Part shown: piece after piece, positions 9,188-17,100 of the stretch
Numbering within the stretch: the first letter of the stretch is position 1
Layout: every line of letters begins with the position of its first letter
Assembly (NCBI GenBank): GCA_009911195.1
Contig: QXWV01000016.1
Span: 1-64,000 of the forward strand
DNA length: 64,000 bases
Direction of reading: 5' to 3'
DNA from: Lachnospiraceae bacterium
GTDB lineage: Bacteria > Bacillota > Clostridia > Lachnospirales > Lachnospiraceae
The notes under the pieces: generated by a model
Database searches by the model: none
Seen by the model: only the letters and a program-made list of their open reading frames with translations
Told to the model about the DNA's origin: nothing
Position numbers and translations under genes: made by a program

Positions 9188-10879
9188 ATGAATCAGCAAA
9201 TTAAGGTTTTAATTGTAGATGACGAACAAATCATCCGGGAAGGGCTGCGCTTGACCATTGACTGGGAAAAATATGGATTTACCGTTATCGGCTCCGCTTC
9301 CAACGGAGAAAAGGCACTTCTTTTGTGCGAAGAGCAATCCCCCGACCTGGTCATCACCGATATCCGTATGCCCGTTATGGACGGCCTGGAATTAACGAAA
9401 GAATTAATCGCACGCTATCCCAAAGTCAGAATTATTATATTATCCGCCTATGATGATTTCAAATATGCCCAAAAGGCAATTTCCTATGGCGCAAGCGAAT
9501 ATTTGCTCAAATCCGAACTGGAATGCGAGCACTTATTAATGTTGTCCTTAAAAGCCGCGGAAAGCATTTTCTCTGAGCGGAAATTACAAATGGAATCCGA
9601 GCAGTACAAGCTGCAATTTACCAGGCATCTTGCCGAATTGCAGAATAATCTTTGCTGGAATCTGCTGATTTCCCCTCAATACCCCCGGGAAATCAAAGGG
9701 GAAATCTCACGGCTTTCTATGGACTTACGAGAAGATAGTCTGCTTTTAGCCCATGTTTATGTGGAAAGGGATGAAGCTGCGGCAAAATGCCCTGCCTTTG
9801 ATTCCTCCGGGCTGCCCTGCCTCCATCCCCAATTCGCTCCGTCCGGTTATTGGCTGGCTTCCAGTGCCAATCATTATATTTTTATCGGGAATTTGAGCGC
9901 TTTTGGCCAGCCGGCTTCCGGCCTGGCCTCTTCTGGTATGCATACTCCCGGTTCAGACGCTTCCAATGCCATGGAATCCCTTCTCTCTAGCGGCATGGCA
10001 GCATTTGGCGAAGAGCTCTCCGCCAATCTCCAGAGTCCTTGCAGCATTTTTTACAGCCCTGTTTTTTCAGGATTTGAAAATGTTTATCAGCATAATGAAG
10101 CCATCCGGAAATACAGCCAGACATACTTATTTTATGAAAAGCCTGGCATTTATCTTTGTGCCCCCTCCTCCCTCCCTGGGAATCCGCTTTCCGTTATGCC
10201 AATCATTACAAAATATATCCAATTTGTGGAATGCGGCCAGCTTTCATCCGCATCGGGCCTCATTCACGAAATCTGCTCTTCCCTTCCCCGCCATATGTAT
10301 TTTCCCTATGACGTGAAAGAGCTCCTTGCTTTAAGCTGCTCCATTTTGGAAGAAAAAGCAGCAAATATAGAGGAATCCCCCAGGATTTTTCCTGGCAGCC
10401 CTTTTTCCGGATTGCGGGAATCCTCTGCCCGGAATGAATCTATCCATAAAAGCCTTTTCAAACACAAAAAGCTTTCTTCCCTGCTGGAAAATTATACAGA
10501 ATGGGAATCCGCCCTTTTACATCTGATTGAACAGAGCCTATATCCATGCCATTCCATCGTCAAACAGGCAATTCAATATATCCACAAGCATCTGCACGAA
10601 GAAATCACGCTGCAGCTAATCGCCAGCGAAATATATTGTAACCCCACCTATTTATCCCAGGTTTTTAAAAAAGAAGTCCATATGAACTTTTCCGACTTTT
10701 TAATACAGACCAGGCTAAAGCGGGCTATGTTATTGCTTGCCACCACTCCCCTGCCCATCGGCGAAATCGCCGAACAAGTGGGCATTCCCAATCAAAGCTA
10801 TTTCAGCCGCAGCTTTATCCGCTTCGCCGGTATGCAGCCCAGTAAATACCGGCAGGAGTTTTCGGGCTGGACGGTATAA
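9188..10879 (+). CDS. Response regulator with AraC DNA-binding domain, YesN type
   Basis: Transcription regulator paired with the upstream kinase, 563 residues. The receiver domain holds the acidic pair DD11-12, phospho-acceptor Asp58 in LVITDIRMP and Lys near residue 108 in EYLLKSE. A long linker of about 300 residues leads to a C-terminal AraC/XylS double helix-turn-helix with the SYFSRSFIRFAGMQPSKYR ending. ATG 9188 is favoured because GGAGG lies 9 bases upstream; the ATG at 9182 is too close to it. Expected to activate the divergent transport/sulfatase/GH31 operon. Confidence 0.93.
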   Translation: MNQQIKVLIVDDEQIIREGLRLTIDWEKYGFTVIGSASNGEKALLLCEEQSPDLVITDIRMPVMDGLELTKELIARYPKVRIIILSAYDDFKYAQKAISYGASEYLLKSELECEHLLMLSLKAAESIFSERKLQMESEQYKLQFTRHLAELQNNLCWNLLISPQYPREIKGEISRLSMDLREDSLLLAHVYVERDEAAAKCPAFDSSGLPCLHPQFAPSGYWLASSANHYIFIGNLSAFGQPASGLASSGMHTPGSDASNAMESLLSSGMAAFGEELSANLQSPCSIFYSPVFSGFENVYQHNEAIRKYSQTYLFYEKPGIYLCAPSSLPGNPLSVMPIITKYIQFVECGQLSSASGLIHEICSSLPRHMYFPYDVKELLALSCSILEEKAANIEESPRIFPGSPFSGLRESSARNESIHKSLFKHKKLSSLLENYTEWESALLHLIEQSLYPCHSIVKQAIQYIHKHLHEEITLQLIASEIYCNPTYLSQVFKKEVHMNFSDFLIQTRLKRAMLLLATTPLPIGEIAEQVGIPNQSYFSRSFIRFAGMQPSKYRQEFSGWTV

Positions 10880-10880
10880 A

Positions 10881-11015
10881 TACTGCATTTTTGACCTGAT
10901 ATACTACAAAAATGCCTGATTCCACTTTATTACGAATCTGCTCAACTTCACGGCTATATTTTTCTGCATTTATACATAATTCCCTGTATACCGCTTCCGG
11001 AATCACGCCACGAAG
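10881..11015 (-). pseudogene. C-terminal remnant of a PIN-domain toxin
   Basis: The minus strand reads GVIPEAVYRELCINAEKYS followed by an IFVVYQV segment, with no proper start and stops or unrelated sequence on both sides. The xIPEAVYREL motif is typical of the middle of PIN toxins of the DUF3368/VapC-like group. It fits as the missing part of the N-terminal PIN fragment at 12784-12834, on the same strand. Assigned from motif recall only. Confidence 0.45.
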
Positions 11016-11310
11016 AAACTTGTACGTCTGATTTTTGCAATGGAAAAATCAGGGCAAGCGTATATTCCTGCTACTTAATTTTTTCTGCAAATTTCAGTAT
11101 GACACTTTGATATCTCCTTTTTGAGTGCCGATACCAACACTCTGTGTGTCATGCGGTTTTCAAGGTTCTAAGAATCATTTTTTGATTCTTTTATATCTGA
11201 AGTGCGTTTCTGCAATTCATTCAAAAATTTTAAAATTTTTTATTTTAGTTTTGACTTTTAATAGTTAGTCTTTCTTTTAAATAAGGCATTTGAAACCGAG
11301 TGCCTTTGCC
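11016..11310. other. Gene-free stretch in the degraded island
   Basis: No supported gene. A small inverted repeat, AAGAATCA (11170-11177) with TGATTCTT (11183-11190), is followed by TTATAT and could be a weak plus-strand terminator. The rest is AT-rich. Confidence 0.4.
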
Positions 11311-11478
11311 TTATTTCCCAAACAAATCGCTATGTGTGCCTGTCCTTGCCAGTGTCAGTTCACCGCCTGCCAGTTTACGGATAATGTCATCAAGAAGACC
11401 AATATCAAAATGGCGCTTCATTGCCAGCTTATAGTCTTTCTTGAATTGGTTCGTCCAGACAATATCCAGATGGTTCAT
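11311..11478 (-). pseudogene. yafQ: YafQ-family toxin with internal in-frame deletion
   Basis: A 55-residue open frame starts MNHLDIVWTNQFKKDYKLAM and ends LTLARTGTHSDLFGK. Those are the N- and C-termini of the RelE/YafQ mRNA-interferase fold. Family members are about 90 residues, so roughly 35 residues are missing between LAGGE and LTLAR. The lost part normally carries the DHxL and ECHI/PDWLLIY segments with the catalytic His and Asp residues; only the C-terminal TGTHSDLF His remains. Its ATG overlaps the antitoxin stop as ATGA, the normal operon arrangement. Probably toxin-dead. Confidence 0.75.
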
Positions 11479-11750
11479 TCTTTTAGCGCCTGGAGAGCGT
11501 CCTCTACGTCAGAATAACGTTTTACAGATGGATTATGGGCAATCCTTTCTGCTTCCAGCATTGCCGCAACCGTTTCTTTGTTCGGCTGTTCCATGCGAAC
11601 ATCAAAGGGGAAACCGCCGACCCGGAGCGACTGACGAAGAAACACATTAATAGCGGTGGTAAGGTTGACACCCAGCTCACCGTAAAGGGCTTCACACTGT
11701 TTTTTAATATCGCTGTCCATACGGACACTGAAATTAGTTGTGTTAGCCAT
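11475..11750 (-). CDS. dinJ: RelB/DinJ-family antitoxin
   Basis: Ribbon-helix-helix antitoxin of 91 residues. The N-terminus reads NFSVRMDSDIKKQCEALY and then GVNLTTAINVFLRQSLR, the DinJ signature. ATG 11750 follows AAAGGG by 9 bases; an upstream in-frame codon at 11792 has no site. The C-terminal half, which wraps the toxin, is present. It would normally neutralise YafQ and autorepress the operon. The partner toxin is internally deleted, so the antitoxin may now be only a regulator or a leftover. Confidence 0.85.
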   Translation of the reverse strand: MANTTNFSVRMDSDIKKQCEALYGELGVNLTTAINVFLRQSLRVGGFPFDVRMEQPNKETVAAMLEAERIAHNPSVKRYSDVEDALQALKE

Positions 11751-11942
11751 ATCTATCAGCCCTTTATTGATATCATCCATATCAGCAGTCACAATAAAAC
11801 AGAAAACTCAGTTTCTCTTTAATATCTTTTCCCCACTTTCCCGCTTTTCTGTTTGCCAGAATTAATCCTCCCAACAAACTTCACCTTTTTAATCTCTGTA
11901 TTCCCCGCAAAACCTCTGTTTATGCTCATTTGAAGCATCTCC

Positions 11943-11972
11943 AAATTGACCTATGGATTGACCTATCACTCT
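11943..11972. repeat. Direct repeat A (AAATTGACCT unit)
   Basis: AAATTGACCT, a short gap, ATTGACCT. A near copy in the same orientation lies at 20818-20847, with about 24 of 29 positions matching. Each copy itself contains the 8-base ATTGACCT twice. Candidate element end or recombinase-binding site; not proven. Confidence 0.5.
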
Positions 11973-11997
11973 TTATTTCTCGTCAAATCCTCATTCT

Positions 11998-12402
11998 TTA
12001 TACTCCTTTTGTATTTTCCTCAAGTTCCAAAAGAATTTTATCTTTCAGTTCTTCATACAGCACAACAGCTTCCTCAATATCCTTTTTCACTACACAAAAA
12101 TCATCCTTATATCTACTGGATGCTTCCCAATCTGAAATAATAAAAGATTTTTCTTTCAATTTATCAGATACGGTAAATCCATTCTTTTCAAGATCCGCAA
12201 TCAAGCCAACTAAATTATGCGTCTTTTTATACTCTATTCCCATCATTTCTGTCTGATACTTCATTGCTTTTTCTATTCCCTGTTGCACATGATATGCTGC
12301 CTGGTCTGTTATCATTTCATCATTACCAGGATTTCCTTCCGGACTAAGCAAAAGTTTTGCTATGTCTATATCAGCCTGTGCTCTGGCAAGTAGACTGCTC
12401 AT
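11998..12402 (-). CDS. HEPN-domain protein (MNT/HEPN pair)
   Basis: All-helical HEPN protein of 134 residues. The segment QAAYHVQQGIEKAMKYQ is the conserved first helix pair, and the following KKTHNLVGLIADL matches the HxLxxL part. In such pairs the HEPN protein is usually the toxin-like component and is modified or neutralised by the nucleotidyltransferase. The usual RX4-6H RNase motif is not obvious here. The gene overlaps the MNT gene upstream by 32 bases, showing an operon. Both frames look intact, unlike the neighbouring toxin-antitoxin remains. Confidence 0.85.
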   Translation of the reverse strand: MSSLLARAQADIDIAKLLLSPEGNPGNDEMITDQAAYHVQQGIEKAMKYQTEMMGIEYKKTHNLVGLIADLEKNGFTVSDKLKEKSFIISDWEASSRYKDDFCVVKKDIEEAVVLYEELKDKILLELEENTKGV

Positions 12403-12760
12403 AAATAACTACCCCTTCCTCCTGAATTGTCTTTTTTAACCGTTCTCCAATATTACTATACATCACAATATCACAGTTCCAGTCACAAATCTCTCCTACC
12501 TCTTTCTGCATATGATATATCTTCATCCCGTCAGAAGTATCTGCATCAATGCAAATATCAAGGTCACTGTCAATATTACATCTTCCTGTCACAGAACTTC
12601 CAAATATATATATCTTTCTGATAACCTTATGATTCAGGGCAACTTCATATATCTTCGCAACGGTTCTTTGTTTTAAGGGATATATCCGACGTATATTTTT
12701 GCAGTCTGTTCTTACTACAACTGGAAAATCTTTTATTTTCAAAGTATCTTTTACCTGCAT
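12371..12760 (-). CDS. Minimal nucleotidyltransferase (MNT)
   Basis: Pol-beta-type nucleotidyltransferase of 129 residues. The active-site signature is GSSVTG (54-59) followed by SDLDICID, giving the metal-binding pair Asp66 and Asp68. It is the antitoxin-type partner of the overlapping HEPN gene; characterised relatives neutralise the HEPN partner by adding nucleotides to it. The N-terminal 10 or so residues abut the remnant of another toxin gene at 12784-12834, so the start codon and promoter may have been captured when the island was rearranged. Confidence 0.85.
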   Translation of the reverse strand: MQVKDTLKIKDFPVVVRTDCKNIRRIYPLKQRTVAKIYEVALNHKVIRKIYIFGSSVTGRCNIDSDLDICIDADTSDGMKIYHMQKEVGEICDWNCDIVMYSNIGERLKKTIQEEGVVIYEQSTCQSTG

Positions 12761-12783
12761 AATTATTTCCCCAAATTTCTTAT

Positions 12784-12834
12784 TTAAAAGTCCAATATTG
12801 GGCTGGTATTACAAATCACTCTCACTTTAGCCAT
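12784..12834 (-). pseudogene. N-terminal remnant of a PIN-domain toxin
   Basis: Reads MAKVRVICNTSPILDF and then stops. VICNTSP is the beginning of a PIN domain with its first metal-binding position. The start overlaps the end of the UPF0175 remnant, as in intact UPF0175/PIN operons. The matching later part of a PIN toxin is found about 1.8 kb away at 10881-11015. Confidence 0.5.
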
Positions 12835-12976
12835 ACATGCCCCCTGCAAGTTCCTTTAATGCAAAATCATCTATCTGCATATCCTCTTCCGTATATTCTC
12901 CCCAGAGAATCTGATGTTCTTTTAAAGTATCAATAAAATTCCATATACTTTTTCCAGCAAGCTCTGCTGCTTTCAT
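12827..12976 (-). pseudogene. UPF0175-family antitoxin remnant
   Basis: A 49-residue frame with KAAELAGKSIWNFIDTLKE and a later YTEEDMQIDD segment, which is the conserved C-terminal half of UPF0175 antitoxins. The N-terminal half of the family is missing; upstream sequence in frame (QLYFGLKLYI) is only weakly similar. It directly precedes and overlaps the PIN remnant. Confidence 0.55.
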
Positions 12977-13003
12977 TATATACAGTTTTAAGCCGAAATA
13001 CAA

Positions 13004-13138
13004 TTAAAATAACTCTCCCTGCCTACTCTTTCCAACCATTCGGATAATATGTCGCTTTAGGGGTAACGCTGTTGGTGAAATTAATCCTCCCAATAATACT
13101 GCAATAGTTACAATGACCCATTTAATTTTCTTTTTCAT
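13004..13138 (-). CDS. Small basic single-helix protein, unknown
   Basis: A 44-residue frame starts MKKKIKWVIVTIAVLLGGLIS after AAAGAGGATG, so a basic tail is followed by one membrane helix and a basic C-terminus. The frame is open upstream to 13201 but without a ribosome site. I do not recognise it. It follows the zinc-ribbon/membrane gene on the same strand and might be its operon partner, or a chance frame. Confidence 0.35.
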   Translation of the reverse strand: MKKKIKWVIVTIAVLLGGLISPTALPLKRHIIRMVGKSRQGELF

Positions 13139-13256
13139 TTTTTTATCATCCTCTTTTGTTTCTTTAGGCTTGTTCATATAGATTCTCTTATATAATTCCA
13201 TTTTGGTTTTTAGCTATCTTCTTGTATTGTAAAAACCAAAATTTTGTACAAAATAC

Positions 13257-14108
13257 TTAAATGCTCATTGCTAAAATAAAAATCCCAATCAACATAACTA
13301 TGGATAGGCAACTACAAATTAAACCAGCCTTAGCTTGTCCTCTCATAACACCCTGTTTTTTCCCTTGAAATGCAAAGATTATTCCTAAAATTTCAGGAAG
13401 AAACCAACATCCTAATGTACATAATGAAAAAATTCCAAATATTAGGGATAACATTGCCATTACTTTTCCCTCTTTTTTCAGTTTTTGTTCTTCCTCTTTT
13501 TGTTGCTTAGCTCGTTCAATTTCTTCTTGTTTCTCATATTCTATCCATTCCCTTTCTTTCCGTTCTTCCTCTTTTCTATTCGCCTCTGCTCTCTTCTCTG
13601 CCGCTATTCTATCTTCTTCTGTCTTTTTTTCAGCTTGTATTTTATCTGAAATATTTCTTTTACGTTCTTGATAAGAATCTCTTTCTTCTATTATTTTCTT
13701 TCTTATTTCAATATCCGCATAATCCAACGCTTTAGCAAAATATGTATCATTTACTTTATATTTCAGTATCATTTCCTCTGAAAACGTATCTTCCCAAAAA
13801 TCTATAGGTTTAGAGGCTTCCCACCAAACTCTATAATCTGAACATTTTTGTTTTATCATCCTTTGCAGTAATTGTCGTGCACGTGTGTAATACAGACAAT
13901 CATTACTCGTTGCCTCCTTCTTTTTCCTACTTTGCTCATAATAAAACAAAACGTCCCCAATTGCTTTATCTATATCCACAGTTTCTTCTTCATCTCCACC
14001 ATCGTCCACAATTATATCTTCTACAAATTCATTTGAATCATTTTTCGTTCCACATTCGGGGCAAAAAACACCTTCTGTAAATTCAAATCCACATGCACTA
14101 CATTTCAT
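13257..14108 (-). CDS. Zinc-ribbon, coiled-coil, DUF4190-like membrane protein
   Basis: 283 residues. A zinc ribbon at the N-terminus has Cys3, Cys6, Cys16 and Cys19. Acidic linker 28-48, a mixed region to about 140, a long charged coiled coil at roughly 140-212 rich in Lys/Glu, then two membrane segments (about 216-247 and 261-283) resembling DUF4190. No catalytic motif is seen. A good AGGAGG site precedes ATG 14108. It lies 90 bases downstream of the 1486-residue gene on the same strand, and both carry CxxC zinc ribbons, so they probably work together. It could anchor the large partner at the membrane. Confidence 0.8.
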   Translation of the reverse strand: MKCSACGFEFTEGVFCPECGTKNDSNEFVEDIIVDDGGDEEETVDIDKAIGDVLFYYEQSRKKKEATSNDCLYYTRARQLLQRMIKQKCSDYRVWWEASKPIDFWEDTFSEEMILKYKVNDTYFAKALDYADIEIRKKIIEERDSYQERKRNISDKIQAEKKTEEDRIAAEKRAEANRKEEERKEREWIEYEKQEEIERAKQQKEEEQKLKKEGKVMAMLSLIFGIFSLCTLGCWFLPEILGIIFAFQGKKQGVMRGQAKAGLICSCLSIVMLIGIFILAMSI

Positions 14109-14198
14109 CTTATTTTCCTCCTAAAATAAATTATCATATTGTACTTTATTTAGAAACACGTCCGTAAATCCTAATCTTAACTTAATACATTTTAATTT

Positions 14199-17100
14199 CT
14201 ATATTTTCCTATACTTATTTTCTTTCCCACAAAAATTACAAAATTTTGATGTCCGTTCTATTTTTTCACCACAATATGGGCAGAAAATTGTCGAAGAAAA
14301 CATTTTATTTAATCCCTGACCATCCCTTCCTTCCTCCATACAAGTTTTATATAATTCAAAATCATTTCTTTCGTCCAAAAGCATATCGCTACCTTCAAAT
14401 TTTTCTAAATTTTTACTAGCAACCTGCTCTCGGTAATACTTCAATTCTGAACTGTGTAAGTTCCAATAATTAATATAGATTTTAGATGGGGGAATCTTTG
14501 TGCCACAATCATTGCAAAACCAATTTACAATACCACCTTTTATGGAATCCGAACCACAGTGGTAACAACATTGTTTATATTTGTCATATTTAATCTCATA
14601 CAAATTGTCCCGTAGTGTTTCTAAAGAAACATTAATTATCAACAATAAATCAAGATTATTTCCCATCTCAATAAGCTTTACTGGAATCCTGGAATTATCA
14701 TATTGTATAAATACTTTATAATCACCATTATTTTTATAGCATGCTATTTCCTGTAATTTAGTAAGTTGGTACTTTTGTTTTAATGAGCATATATACATCG
14801 CTTTATCCGTCAATAATATATTTTTATCGTAATAAATAATATATTCATGGATTAATCCTATTTCCTCAAGGAATTTTCTTGTTTCATTAACATTGATATT
14901 GTATCCGTATCTTGCTATCTTAAAATCTTTTGCAATACTGGAACACGCATGACAGAGTACTTTAATTCTTTTTCTAAAATGAATAGAAAAAAGTAGTTCA
15001 TTCCACCCACTTTGAGGATTATCTTCTAGTTTTTTTCTTATAAGTTGTTTTCTTTCTTTATCATTTGTTTCAATATATGCATTATGTCTTATTCTCTGTT
15101 CTTCTTGTTTTTTCCTTTTCTCCTCTCTTTTGGTTTTTTCTTTTTCTTCCCTCGCTTCATGTAATTTCATTCCTAATTCTACTAATCCCTGGTTAGAGGC
15201 ATCTTCAATTATCTCAGCCTGAATCTTTTTTTCTATTTTCTCCTCAAATATAGCTTTAAAATTATTCTTCTGTGCATCAATTTCACTATTTCGTTCTTTT
15301 AAGTACCCCTTTGAAACACTCATTTTACACTCATTGCATACATTGCCCGATTTTGACCGTGTTGTCCATGTTTTACAATCAGGACAATAAACATACGCTT
15401 CATCTTTTTCATTTGCGTATGTATAATAATAATAATTTCTCTTTGCTCTTATTTTTTTTAAACTTTCTCTATACTTTAAGCTTTCTTCTAAAACAATATT
15501 AATACAATCCAGTAGTTTTGACAGGTCTGATAAAGAAGCGTCTTCTACTATAATAAATTTTTCATCGGTTCTGTGTATGCACACACCTCTATAGTTACTA
15601 TTACTAACACCTCTTATTGGTATAATTTCAACTATATCTTTCAATGAATAAACATAGTCTCTACTATATCCATGTAAGTATATATAGAAATCTGTTATGA
15701 CAATTTTTTCACTACCAAACAATACATATTGCCCAATTTGATTTGTCTTTAATAATGTCTGAAGAAGTATAGAGGAATCTGTTAATTTATAATCATAATC
15801 CTCAATTGTCTGCTCATTGTCTAAATACTGCTTTATAAATCCCTTAAATAAAGTTCTATATATTATTGCAGATTGATAATCCAACTCTCCTTCCATAGAA
15901 ATAACATATCCTTTGGCTTTTTCCAGAAATCTACTTCGCTCACTACTTTCATCATCAATCGAATATTCTTTCAAATTGTATTTTTTTATAATATCATCTT
16001 CTGGCTTGAAATAACTTTCAGAAGACAGCTCTGCGATTCGCTTCTGGAAATTGCCATTAAACAAGTTATAAGGTTTGTTTTCTATTATAAAATTTTTCTC
16101 TTTGTTTTCATTCCCACAATTACGGCAAAAATAACTATCTTTCAAAACACTGCCCTTATAATCAACGTATGAAATTTTTTTACATTTCGTGCAAAATATT
16201 ATTTTTTCGGAATTTTTTCTTAACAATTTTTGTGCTTCGCTATAATACAATGCCGATTTATTCCATATTAAAGGAGCAAGTGACCTGTTAATCAATTCAA
16301 TTACAAGTAAATATTCACTTAAATGCTGTTCATTAATTCGTATTATGCTCTCGCCTTTATCTATCAGGCGTATGTATAGTCTTGGTACATCACCCACTAC
16401 ATTAGTTGATACCAGTAAAATTTCTGCAACCTCATTTATCATAAATTCTATTAATCTACCATCCTTATCACGCAGTAAAATTTTAAAATCCGTAATAATA
16501 ACATAATAAGAGGCATACAAAATATATTGACCAGCCGGTTTTTGTCCCTCCAGCCACATGATAATATCTTGATTATGTATTTCGTAATCATATTTATTTA
16601 TTATTAAATTTCCTATGATACGTCCATCCAATAAAAGTTTAAAATTTTTTCTAAATGCGATTGCAAAAGGTAATTCTTCATTATGTTTCTTAAAATATTT
16701 CTCGGCTTCTGTTTCTCGTTCTCTCCGAAAAATATCCAGTATCTCCGTTTTTGTACATCCAAAGAAAATATTTTTTGAATTGCATGGTTCTTTGGTAATA
16801 ACTATTCCATGCATAATTTCCTCAATCGTTTCAACATTATCCTCCATTGAATCTTGGCAGCCAATACATATATTTAAATATGCATCTTGATCACAATGCA
16901 TAACCATAAAAGCATCATGGGAATCGTTATATATCATTTCACAACGAACTATATGTTCGAACGATTCTTCAGACTTATTTGTTTCTACTCGCTGTGAAAA
17001 ATCTTTTACATTAATATTTTTCCATCCATTTATTTGATTAAGTATTTGAGCTGATGTCATTCTACTTTCTTTATCATAAGTTTCTTTTCCTTCTGCTCCG

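Noticed and set aside
11998-12402. HEPN protein as an active RNase with RX4-6H motif
   Set aside because: I could not find a convincing motif, so only the HEPN/MNT family call is made.
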